Origin: DAOPZC01 sp035353175
GTDB taxonomy: Bacteria > Verrucomicrobiota > Kiritimatiellia > RFP12 > UBA1067
DNA: 35,442 nucleotides
NCBI GenBank assembly: GCA_035353175.1
Contig: DAOPZC010000051.1
Span: 1 to 35,442, forward strand
Reading direction: 5' to 3'
The notes beneath the pieces were generated by a model, which worked only from the letters and a program-made list of their open reading frames with translations, did not search any database and was not told the DNA's origin. The position numbers and the translations under genes were made by a program. This document shows positions 23,322-30,345 of this stretch, piece by piece. Each line of letters opens with the position of its first letter. Position 1 is the stretch's first letter.

Positions 23322-23621
23322 TTACTTGCTGAGCACGGCATCTTTGGCGGCTTTCGCCAGACGGAACTTCGCGACCGTCTTCGCCGGGATCTTGATCGTC
23401 GCGCCCGTAGCCGGATTACGGCCAGTGCGTGCAGGACGCTTGACCTTGATCAGTTTGCCCAAACCGGGCAGCATGATGCCCTTCGGATCTTTCGCTCCAG
23501 CGTAAGCGACCGCGAGCAGCGTCTCATAAACCGTTCCAGCCTGCTTCTTGCTGATCTCAGCAGCCGCGGCCAGGGCGGCCATGATTTCGCTTTTCGTCTT
23601 CGGCGTTGCCTTTTTAGCCAT
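23322..23621 (-). CDS. HU/IHF-family DNA-binding protein
   Basis: A 99-residue nucleoid protein of the bacterial HU/IHF family. The N-terminal helices (KSEIMAALAAAAEISKKQAGTVYETLLAVAYAGAK in two helices) form the dimer body. The DNA-binding beta arm contains the signature around VKRPARTGRNPATGATIKIPAKTVAKFRLAK, with the intercalating RNPATG proline. The N-terminus MAKKATPKTK is slightly extended and basic. AAGGAG lies 7 nt before the ATG. It is a single-gene unit with its own promoter (23669-23696) and terminator (23264-23295), consistent with high expression. HU versus IHF subunit cannot be told apart. Confidence 0.95.
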   Translation of the reverse strand: MAKKATPKTKSEIMAALAAAAEISKKQAGTVYETLLAVAYAGAKDPKGIMLPGLGKLIKVKRPARTGRNPATGATIKIPAKTVAKFRLAKAAKDAVLSK

Positions 23622-23668
23622 AAGTTAACTCCTTTTTTTGCAGGGAAACAAACCCCACAACGATTCAC

Positions 23669-23696
23669 AACATAGTCGTTTTTTCCTAAGAAGCAA
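23669..23696 (-). promoter_or_regulatory. Sigma70-like promoter of the HU gene
   Basis: On the minus strand TTGCTT (23696-23691) and TATGTT (23674-23669) are spaced 16 bp. The leader to the ATG at 23621 is about 40 nt and carries the AAGGAG site. Confidence 0.45.
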
Positions 23697-23703
23697 CACC
23701 AAA

Positions 23704-23731
23704 AATGAAAAAAGCCCAAGATTTTTTCATT
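23704..23731 (-). terminator. AT-rich inverted repeat, probable xer terminator
   Basis: AATGAAAAAA (23704-23713) and TTTTTTCATT (23722-23731) are perfect 10-bp arms around an 8-nt loop. On the minus strand the T-rich arm follows the loop and is extended by TTTTT, about 50 nt after the recombinase stop. The A/T stem is weaker than in classical terminators. Confidence 0.4.
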
Positions 23732-23782
23732 CTTCCCGCTTGCGTTTTCCGAGGCAGGTCTCGCATTTTTCTGCTTTCGCGC

Positions 23783-24676
23783 TCAATGGCGCGGATGGAA
23801 TTGCGCATGCGTGCGCGCCACGTGGCCCTCATCCACGTGTGTATAAATCTGTGTGGTGGCAATATCCGCGTGTCCCAGCATTTCTTGAATCGCGCGGATC
23901 TGCGCGCCGTGCGCCAGCAGGTGGCTGGCGAAGCAATGCCGCAGGACATGCGGGGAGAGCGAAACGCCGATGCGCGCGGCACGTGCGCGCTTCTCCAGCA
24001 TGACGTACACGCCCTGGCGCGTGAACGGCGCGCCGTGCCGCGTCAGGAAAAGGCACGTCGCCGAGGTGTCGCCGCGCGCGAAACGGGGCCGCGCCTGTGC
24101 GAGGTAGCGCCGGATCCATTCCGCGGCCGCGCCGCCCAAGGGGATCACCCGCTGCTTGTCGCCTTTCCCGATACACCGCACGATGCCATCGTCCAGCCGC
24201 ACGTCGCCGACGCGCAGGCTCGTCACCTCCGACACGCGCAGGCCGCAGGCGTAAAAGAGCTCCAGCATACAGCGGTCGCGCACGTCGTAAGCGGAAGCGC
24301 CCGCGACCGACCCGATGAGCCGGGCAACATCCGCCTCCGAAAGCGTGCGCGGCAACGCCCGGCCTTTTGCGGGCGACGCCATCACCTCCACGACGTTGCC
24401 GGGCACATGGCCTTCCGCACACAGGAACGCGAACAGGACCTTGATGGCGATCAGCCGACGCGCCCGCGTCGTGACGCGTTTCCCCTGCCGACGCTGGTCC
24501 TCCAGAAAAGCCGCAACGTGCTCGCGCGTGACTTGGCGGAAGGCGCTGACTCCGCATTTCGCCTCGAGAAACGCGACGAAGAAAAACAGGTCGGATTCAT
24601 AGGCGGCGCGGGTGTTTTCAGAAAGCCCCCGCTCATAGGCGATGTGGTCGAGGAACTGTGCGACCTGCCCGCGCAT
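23783..24676 (-). CDS. Tyrosine recombinase of the XerC/XerD family
   Basis: A 297-residue site-specific recombinase of normal Xer length. The N-terminal SAM-like domain (about 5-90) holds LSENTRAAYESDL. All catalytic residues are present: Arg147 (GLRVSEV), Lys171 (GKGDKQR), His243 and Arg246 (HVLRH), His269 (LGHADIATTQ) and Tyr278 (IYTH). Length and motifs (LFYACGLRVSE, TQIYTHV) fit chromosomal dimer resolution at dif rather than a phage integrase. The neighbourhood has no mobile-element genes. XerC versus XerD cannot be decided with certainty; the sequence looks XerD-like. It starts 12 nt after the HMA-like lipoprotein stop. Confidence 0.92.
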   Translation of the reverse strand: MRGQVAQFLDHIAYERGLSENTRAAYESDLFFFVAFLEAKCGVSAFRQVTREHVAAFLEDQRRQGKRVTTRARRLIAIKVLFAFLCAEGHVPGNVVEVMASPAKGRALPRTLSEADVARLIGSVAGASAYDVRDRCMLELFYACGLRVSEVTSLRVGDVRLDDGIVRCIGKGDKQRVIPLGGAAAEWIRRYLAQARPRFARGDTSATCLFLTRHGAPFTRQGVYVMLEKRARAARIGVSLSPHVLRHCFASHLLAHGAQIRAIQEMLGHADIATTQIYTHVDEGHVARTHAQFHPRH

Positions 24677-24688
24677 AAGGTCACCGGC

Positions 24689-25000
24689 CTATTTCGCCGC
24701 GCCCTTGTGAATCGCGGAGATCTTGTTCGCGTCATACCCGGCTTCGGCGATGGCGATCTCGATGTTTTTGTGCGCGATCTGCATGGAGTCGTAACGCACC
24801 TTGACGGTGTGGCTCGGCACATCGTAGACCGTCTTTTCTTTGTCCACTCCGCCGAGCGTCGCCAACGCCGCGCGGACCCGCTGCACGTCCGCTTCGCTGG
24901 ACATGGCCGGGACGTTGACCGTCATCTCGCGGACGTCGGAAACGCGGCAGCCGGCCACCAAAACGCCCATGAGCGCAAACAGTGAAAGCACGTATTTCAT
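24689..25000 (-). CDS. HMA-fold lipoprotein lacking the metal-binding CxxC
   Basis: A 103-residue lipoprotein with signal peptide MKYVLSLFALMGVLVAGC (lipobox VAGC, lipidated Cys18). The mature part (about 24-95) follows the beta-alpha-beta-beta-alpha-beta order of heavy-metal-associated domains: REMTVNVPAMSSEADVQRV, ALATLGGVDKEKTVYDVPSH, VKVRYDS, HKNIEIAIAEAGYDA. The MxCxxC metal site is replaced by MSSEAD, so copper binding through this site is unlikely. A longer ORF to 25555 covers other genes on the opposite strand and was rejected. It lies 12 nt upstream of the Xer gene. Function unknown. Confidence 0.78.
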   Translation of the reverse strand: MKYVLSLFALMGVLVAGCRVSDVREMTVNVPAMSSEADVQRVRAALATLGGVDKEKTVYDVPSHTVKVRYDSMQIAHKNIEIAIAEAGYDANKISAIHKGAAK

Positions 25001-25096
25001 GCGGTTATGATAACGGAAGCGGCACGCGACCCGCAAACGGAAACTTCGCGGAATCGCCCCCTTGCCGGAAATCCGGGCAGGCTGTACACTGCTGTC

Positions 25097-25492
25097 ATGT
25101 CGTTCTCGAAATCCGTCTTCCTGTTTCCCCGACCGCTCGGGATGCTCGCAGCCGCCTTCGCCGTTGCCAGCCTGTGCGGTTGTGCCGCGATGCGCTTCAA
25201 ACCCATCCGCGAAAGCCAATTCATCAACATGGACGCGGAGCGCGTGCAGGTGGAATACGGCGAGGAGAAGCGCACGGAGACCATGCCCAACGGGCTGGTC
25301 TGCACCTTCGACGGCAAGGTGCGGGTGGTCCTGCCCGATGGCAAGCGGATCGTCCTCTATCAGGCGTTCACCGCAGCCGGCGTGCGTTACGTCTCGGAAG
25401 ACAAGCGATACGAGTTCTACGAGAAGGGGCCCTATTGCATCGTGCGTCACCGCGGCGCCACGATCTTCGAGGGCGTCTTCTGTCACAAGTGA
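25097..25492 (+). CDS. Small lipoprotein of unknown function
   Basis: A 131-residue protein with a type II signal peptide (hydrophobic 14-26, lipobox SLCGC near residue 26-28). The mature part (KPIRESQFINMDAERVQVEYGEE, LVCTFDGKVRVVLPDGKRIVLYQAF, YEFYEKGPYCIVRHRGATIFEG) looks like a small all-beta domain. No family is recognised. No Shine-Dalgarno is visible; TTGCCG (25062-25067) and TACACT (25085-25090), 17 bp apart, would start transcription close to the ATG, so the mRNA may be leaderless. Its 3' end overlaps the convergent methyltransferase gene by 10 bp. Confidence 0.7.
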   Translation: MSFSKSVFLFPRPLGMLAAAFAVASLCGCAAMRFKPIRESQFINMDAERVQVEYGEEKRTETMPNGLVCTFDGKVRVVLPDGKRIVLYQAFTAAGVRYVSEDKRYEFYEKGPYCIVRHRGATIFEGVFCHK

Positions 25493-26508
25493 AGCGGCTT
25501 TCGCGCGGTCACCAGCCAATGCGGCATGGGCGGCGGAACGGGATGCGTCTCCCACGCCTCAAAACCCGCTTCGCGCAGCCACGCGTGCAGCTCTCCGTCT
25601 GAAAAAACCCAGCCGTTGTGCGTGGTCAACGCCATGTTCACCGCGAACAGCGCCGAGAACGCCGGCCGCGTGTGCGTCGCGTCGGTCATCATGTCCAAGA
25701 CAAAAATCCGCCCGCCCGGCTTGAGCGCCGCGCCCGCGCGTTTGAGAATCGACACGATCATTTCCGGCGTTTCTTGATGCAATGCGCCGAAGATCGTCAC
25801 CGCGTCATAGGCCTCCGCCTCATAGGTGTCGGCGTGGTAGTCGCCGGCGCGGCAGGTCACGCGGGAGGCCATGTCCGCCGCAGCCACCAGCTCGGAGGCC
25901 ACCGCCGACACCGCCGGCAAATCGCAGGTGACGCACGTGAGCTCCGGATAGGCCTGCGCCATCAGCACCGCGTACGTTCCCGGACCGCCGGCCAGATCCA
26001 GCAGGCGCCCGCATCCGCGCAGGTCCAGCATCGGCACCACCGCTCTTCCGATCCCCAGCGCGCGCCCGTGCATCGCCAGCACGAAGCGGCGCGTGCGGCC
26101 GGCATCCTCGCCGAGATGCGTTTCCGGCGTCTCGACCGGCTTGCCGCTCTTGACCAGTTCGGCCAACCGCCCCCACGCCGGATACACGTCGCGGTTGTAG
26201 CGCACCGCGCGCGTCAGGTCGTGCGGCGCGCCGGACACCAAGGCCGCCGCGCCCGCCGCCGTGTTGGCGTACGTCTCGCGCTCTTTGCGCAAAAGCCCCG
26301 TGGCCACGCAGGCGTCCAGCAGCAGCCGCACGCCGCGCGAATCGAGCCCGGAGAGTTCCGCGAGCGTTTCCGCACCGCACCGGCCGCCTTCGCGCGCGAT
26401 CAGCGAAAAAACGTCGGTCTCCAACGCCGCGAACAGCACCGCCGAACCGTAATAGGCACTGGCGAGTCCGACGATTCCCTGCAAAGAAAGCTCATTCTCC
26501 ATTTCCAT
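25483..26508 (-). CDS. SAM-dependent O-methyltransferase (two-domain)
   Basis: A 341-residue cytoplasmic enzyme. Residues about 10-100 form a winged-helix dimerisation domain (SAVLFAALETDVFSLIAREGG, LAELSGLDSRGVRLLLDACVATGLL), as in acetylserotonin/hydroxyneurosporene-type O-methyltransferases. Residues about 160-335 are the Rossmann domain with the SAM loop LLDLAGGPGTYAVLMAQ and an acidic strand end (CVTCDLPAV). The His in FGALHQETPE matches the catalytic-base region of this family. The substrate is unknown. The ATG at 26508 overlaps the end of the upstream membrane-protein gene by 17 bp; a second ATG at 26502 is also possible. Co-location with a triterpene cyclase suggests a lipid substrate, which is inference. 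Confidence 0.87.
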   Translation of the reverse strand: MEMENELSLQGIVGLASAYYGSAVLFAALETDVFSLIAREGGRCGAETLAELSGLDSRGVRLLLDACVATGLLRKERETYANTAAGAAALVSGAPHDLTRAVRYNRDVYPAWGRLAELVKSGKPVETPETHLGEDAGRTRRFVLAMHGRALGIGRAVVPMLDLRGCGRLLDLAGGPGTYAVLMAQAYPELTCVTCDLPAVSAVASELVAAADMASRVTCRAGDYHADTYEAEAYDAVTIFGALHQETPEMIVSILKRAGAALKPGGRIFVLDMMTDATHTRPAFSALFAVNMALTTHNGWVFSDGELHAWLREAGFEAWETHPVPPPMPHWLVTARKPLHL

Positions 26509-27163
26509 TTCCCCCGGCAGCCGTTCTGCCCTTCAAGCGCATCCATCCCAGGCACAGACCCGAAAGCGCCATCGAGGCCGCGAAAGCAGGAATGAACGAA
26601 TCGGAAAGTCTTCCCCACGCGCCCACCGCCGCGTAGACCGCCGAAACGGCCACGTTGCCGACCGCGGTCACCGCCAACGTCTGCGGGAAAGATCGGCGCG
26701 AAAGCCCGCTGAAAACGACCGAGGCCTCAGCCAGCACGGGGACCGGGCGCAGCGCGAGCAGAAGCCAGGCGCCGTGCCGCTGCTGAAACGCCTGCAGCAT
26801 GGCGACCTCGTTTTTTCCGATCAGCCGTTCGGCGGGCGAGGACGCATAGCGCCCGATCAGATAGCCGGCGACCGTCGAGATCGACATACCCGCAAACGAG
26901 GCGCCGGCGCCGCACGCGAAGCCGAGCGTCATGCCGCAGGCCGTGCTGACCAGGCTGGAAGGCACGGGGACGAGGATGTCCGACGCCAGCAACAGCGTGA
27001 GCAGCAGGCCGGTCACGAAGCGCCTCGTTTCAGCCTGCTCGATCAGGTGCCCCGTCCAGGCGTTGATCGTTTCGCCGAACATCAGGAAGGGGACGATGAT
27101 GGCCAGCATCACGGCCAGCAGCAGCCCGATCGTCCGGCAGGGAATCTTGCGGTCCGCCCTCAC
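26492..27163 (-). CDS. TVP38/TMEM64 (SNARE-associated, DedA-superfamily) membrane protein
   Basis: A 223-residue inner-membrane protein with about five hydrophobic segments. The VTT-domain signature is seen as SDILVPVPSSLVSTACGMTLGFACGAGASFAGMSISTVAGYLIGRY (read in pieces: VPVPSSLVSTACGMTLGF, GAGASFAG, VAGYLIGRYA), followed by LALRPVPVLAEASVVFSGLS. DedA/TVP38 relatives flip or scramble lipids such as undecaprenyl phosphate or phosphatidylethanolamine in bacteria. It starts with GTG, with AAGGGA 9-10 nt upstream, just 6 nt past the stop of the DUF6930-type gene. It overlaps the methyltransferase start by 17 bp. The three genes are translationally linked. Confidence 0.85.
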   Translation of the reverse strand: MRADRKIPCRTIGLLLAVMLAIIVPFLMFGETINAWTGHLIEQAETRRFVTGLLLTLLLASDILVPVPSSLVSTACGMTLGFACGAGASFAGMSISTVAGYLIGRYASSPAERLIGKNEVAMLQAFQQRHGAWLLLALRPVPVLAEASVVFSGLSRRSFPQTLAVTAVGNVAVSAVYAAVGAWGRLSDSFIPAFAASMALSGLCLGWMRLKGRTAAGGNGNGE

Positions 27164-27169
27164 ACGCGT

Positions 27170-28216
27170 CTATCCCTTCGGTTCCCGGTGCGTTAAATAG
27201 TCGCTCAGGTTCTCGCGCGCCTTCTCGAGCATGGCCAGCCGTTCGCGGCGCACCATCCTGAACGGCAGGAACTCGCCGAGCGGCCGCAGCAGGTTGGCCA
27301 TGCGGTCGCCGTTGATCTCGATCATCGCCGGACAGCCTCCGATCTTCTCGAAGATCCCCAGCAGCCGATCCGGGACCTGCGCCCACATCTGCGCGATTCC
27401 CTCCGTGGCCTGAAGCAGATCCCCGGCGATGATAAGTCCGCTCTGAGCATCGACCGCAAGCAGGACGTACGTCGTCTGCGGGCGCTGCCCGTCCGGGCGG
27501 ACCGTCAACGGCGTAAACACCAAATCGAGCTGCACCGTCCGCGGCAGCAACGGCAGGGCCCGGATCGACTTCAGCCGCTTGGATTCGAGCCGGACCTCCA
27601 CCTCTTCGTCCCCGACCTCTTTCACGGGAACCCAGGTGTCCTGCCACGCCCCCTGCAGATCCTGTTTGCGCATCAGAATCTCGCGGGGGAAGCGGTCTTT
27701 GAGCAGCATGCCATCCGACTCCACGCGCATCGCCATGCCGAACGCCTGATACAGGGCCGCCTCCAAAACGTCCCGTTCCCGCGCATCCGGCAGCCAGGGA
27801 TGATACCCCGGAATGATCGAGCGGAAAACCGGCGTGCCGCACGCGTCGTCCGCCGTGCGCTGGAGCGACTCCAGAAAACGTTGCTCGTGCTCGAACAGCA
27901 GTTCCCTGCTGACATACAGCAGTTCGATCATGTGGATTTCCAGCAGCCACGTCGCGCCCTGCTTGGACGGATCGGCCAGCCGCGTCACCAGATCATAAAA
28001 CGCCTTCCAGCCCAAAAGGAAGCGGACGCTCCTTTGCGCCTTGGGCTGTCCTCCGAAAACCACAAAACAGGGCTCCTCCATTCCGGGGAACATCATTCCG
28101 AAACAGTCGGCGACCCCCATCCACTGCCAGGGATCGAGCCGATCCAGACGCTCGGCCGTCGCATACAGCCGTTGCCACTGCGCCTTGTCTTGACGTGTCA
28201 TTCGTTGAGAGGCCAT
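27170..28216 (-). CDS. DUF7309/DUF6930-type protein of unknown function
   Basis: A 348-residue cytoplasmic protein with no signal or membrane segment. The N-terminal part (WQRLYATAERLDRLDPWQWM, CFGMMFPGMEEPCFVVFGG, VRFLLGWKAFYDLV) looks like DUF7309. The C-terminal part (VQLDLVFTPLTV, TTYVLLAVDAQSGLIIAGDLL, PAMIEINGDRMANLLRPLGEFL) looks like DUF6930, a pair commonly found together in bacteria. No catalytic motif is evident. The start is uncertain: GTG at 28234, ATG at 28216 (chosen) or ATG at 28201, none with a good ribosome site. It lies 90 nt after the cyclase stop and 6 nt before the TVP38-type gene. The DUF call rests on remembered motifs. Confidence 0.72.
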   Translation of the reverse strand: MASQRMTRQDKAQWQRLYATAERLDRLDPWQWMGVADCFGMMFPGMEEPCFVVFGGQPKAQRSVRFLLGWKAFYDLVTRLADPSKQGATWLLEIHMIELLYVSRELLFEHEQRFLESLQRTADDACGTPVFRSIIPGYHPWLPDARERDVLEAALYQAFGMAMRVESDGMLLKDRFPREILMRKQDLQGAWQDTWVPVKEVGDEEVEVRLESKRLKSIRALPLLPRTVQLDLVFTPLTVRPDGQRPQTTYVLLAVDAQSGLIIAGDLLQATEGIAQMWAQVPDRLLGIFEKIGGCPAMIEINGDRMANLLRPLGEFLPFRMVRRERLAMLEKARENLSDYLTHREPKG

Positions 28217-28306
28217 ACCATTATCCGGAATCACTAGCGGCGGCGCATGTTCACGTCTCCGCCGGAAATGCCGTTACAGTAGCGGATTGTCCGAAACGTC
28301 TCAAGT

Positions 28307-30082
28307 TCAAAGGGACGCCCTGTTCTTGCCGAACGCCTCCAAGGCCCAGACCAGCGGATACAGCCTCTCGTGATACCACAGCAGCGAGAAATACAACCCG
28401 ATCGGCGCAGGCCTTTCCGCGCCCTCCGCCCAATGGGCCGCCAGCCAGCCGCAGCCGCGCCGTACCGCCGCCGCAGACGTTGCGCCGCCCCCCGTCAGCG
28501 CGATCACCGCGAGTCCCGTCTCTTCGGCGGTCGCCCCGCTTCCCATTCCCCAGCCGCCGTCCGCATGCTGCGCCGCAACCAGCCACTGCGCCCCTCGCGC
28601 CAGCGGCGCCCCGATCCCGAGCGCCCCGCCGCGAGCGCCCAACTCGCGCTGCGCGGCGCGCAGCGCATCCACCACCCGAGCCGTGCCGACCACAGAGTTC
28701 GTGCCGCCCGCCGCCTGCTGATGGCCGAACCACAGCGGCAACCAGCTTCCATCCGCCGCCTGCGTCCGCGACAGATAGCGCACCAGTTTATCGGCGGCGC
28801 CAAACACGCGCCCGGCATCCCCCGCTTCCGGCCCGCACCATGCCGCGAGCGCCGCAAGCGCGTGCGCGCTGATGTCCGGACAGCTCCGGTCGAACGGCAA
28901 GCGCCCCCATCCCCTGCAAAAAGTCGGCATCCCGCCGTCCGCATTCTGCAGCCCGAGCAGCCAGCGCACGCCAGTGCGAACCGCCCCCGACACATCCGTC
29001 ACGCAGCCCGCTTCTTTCAAGCGCTTAAGCGCGATCAACGCGCCGGCGGTGTCGTCCGCGTCCGGCACTCCGCCCGGCAGGTCCGTCCAAGCCCAGCCGC
29101 CCGGCCGCGCCCCAGTAAACGGATGTTTCGACTTCGTTTGGTTTCTCACCAGCCACTCCGCGATCTTTCCGCGATCTTCAGCGCCAACGGCATCCGCGAG
29201 CCCCCGTACCGCAAGCGTCGTCACCCACGTCCGCAGGTTGGAGTCGATCGCCCAGCAGCCTTCAGGCCGCGCCGAGTTCCTCAGAAAAAGCAACGCCTTT
29301 TGCGTCACGGGATGGGCTCCATAGCCCGCCTGACGCAAGGCGAGGCTGACGAACGCCGTCAGCGGGATCGCATCCAGAAAGCCGCCGTGCGCAGGCTGCA
29401 GCCGCTCCAGGCGCCGCAGCAGCGGCCCGGCGAACAGACGCCCCCACGCCCGCCGACCGCGCGAACGCGCCGCGCAGACGTGCCGGCAAAGACCGATCGA
29501 AATCAGCGCCGGCAGCGCGTAACTCACCACTTGGAGCCTGAAGAAGCGGTACCAACGCTGCGGCAGCAGCGCCATGAGAAAAGGAAGCGGCGGCACGCTC
29601 CGCCATGCGGAAGCATCGTTCCCGCACATCGCCAGAAAGGCCAAGATCGGCACCGCGAAGGTGCGGTCCTTGCCGTAAACCCGCGTCAGGGCTCGCAAAA
29701 CCGCCGCCGAGTCCAGCGAGCCGGCGCGTTCCGTGACCCAGCTTTCCGCGCGCCTCAGGGTCTCTCCCGCCCGGCACGTTCCGGGGTTCCGGTTTCCGAT
29801 TTTTCTCAGCGCAGCCGCAGCGACCAGCGACGTGCTCAGGTTGGAGACGCTCTCCGTCGTGTCGCCCCACCCGCCGTCGTCGTTGACGTGCGCGGCCAGC
29901 CATGCCGCACCCGCCTCAGCCAGAGCCTGGTCCTGCGCCGCGCCGCCGTCGAGCGCGGTCACGGCCAACGCCGTCCCCAGCGCGCTGGCCGCAAGCTCAC
30001 CCGTCCAGACGCCGGTCATCGGATCCCGCAACGCCAAGACCCGTTTCAGCACCTCCGCGTACGCCTCCATCACGATGTCCAT
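28307..30082 (-). CDS. shc: Squalene-hopene-cyclase-like class II triterpene cyclase
   Basis: A 591-residue protein with the alpha/alpha-barrel repeats of terpene cyclases. The protonating DxDD motif is present as DADD (residues 341-344) in PGGWAWTDLPGGVPDADDTAGAL, matching the SHC active-site region. QW-type repeats include DDGGWGDTTES near the N-terminus, ADGGMPTFCRGW, ADGSWLPLWFGH and ADGGWGMGSG; TNSVVGTARVVDAL follows as in SHC. It is somewhat shorter than typical SHC (about 630). The expected reaction is cyclisation of squalene or another polyprenoid at the membrane. No squalene synthase (hpnCDE) is in the window, so the substrate is inferred. The start is MDIVMEAYAEV; an in-frame upstream extension lacks support. 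It leads a four-gene minus-strand cassette. Confidence 0.87.
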   Translation of the reverse strand: MDIVMEAYAEVLKRVLALRDPMTGVWTGELAASALGTALAVTALDGGAAQDQALAEAGAAWLAAHVNDDGGWGDTTESVSNLSTSLVAAAALRKIGNRNPGTCRAGETLRRAESWVTERAGSLDSAAVLRALTRVYGKDRTFAVPILAFLAMCGNDASAWRSVPPLPFLMALLPQRWYRFFRLQVVSYALPALISIGLCRHVCAARSRGRRAWGRLFAGPLLRRLERLQPAHGGFLDAIPLTAFVSLALRQAGYGAHPVTQKALLFLRNSARPEGCWAIDSNLRTWVTTLAVRGLADAVGAEDRGKIAEWLVRNQTKSKHPFTGARPGGWAWTDLPGGVPDADDTAGALIALKRLKEAGCVTDVSGAVRTGVRWLLGLQNADGGMPTFCRGWGRLPFDRSCPDISAHALAALAAWCGPEAGDAGRVFGAADKLVRYLSRTQAADGSWLPLWFGHQQAAGGTNSVVGTARVVDALRAAQRELGARGGALGIGAPLARGAQWLVAAQHADGGWGMGSGATAEETGLAVIALTGGGATSAAAVRRGCGWLAAHWAEGAERPAPIGLYFSLLWYHERLYPLVWALEAFGKNRASL

Positions 30083-30255
30083 GCGGTGAAGCTTACCCGA
30101 TTGCCGGCCGCTCCAGAAAGCGCAATCTGAGGCAGACGGAGACCGCGCGCGCCCGCCGGCCCTCATCAGAACCGGCCCAGCCGGCGAAGAGGACGAGGCG
30201 GCACAAGCCTTGCCCCGGACGAAACGGAACAGGGGAGTATTTCGCGGGCTTGACG

Positions 30256-30282
30256 ATTTTTGAGATTGAACTTTTCAAAAAT
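30256..30282. promoter_or_regulatory. Inverted repeat upstream of the giant esterase gene
   Basis: ATTTTTGA (30256-30263) and TCAAAAAT (30275-30282) are perfect 8-bp arms with an 11-nt spacer. They lie in an unusually AT-rich ~100-bp stretch between the divergent cyclase and esterase genes. TTGACG (30250-30255) and TTGAAC (30266-30271) are nearby -35 candidates. An operator overlapping a promoter is plausible. Confidence 0.35.
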
Positions 30283-30345
30283 TGGACTACTTTAAATGAC
30301 AATACTCTTATCAATATGTCGATAGTTGCATGAAAGGTGGTCCTC

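Noticed and set aside
23783..24676. Xer recombinase as sign of an integrated element
   Set aside because: No phage, transposase, attachment repeats or composition change nearby; length and motifs fit a housekeeping Xer protein.
28370..30130. 586-codon plus-strand ORF opposite the cyclase gene
   Set aside because: Antisense to a gene with DADD and QW motifs; sequence is low-complexity Arg/Pro.
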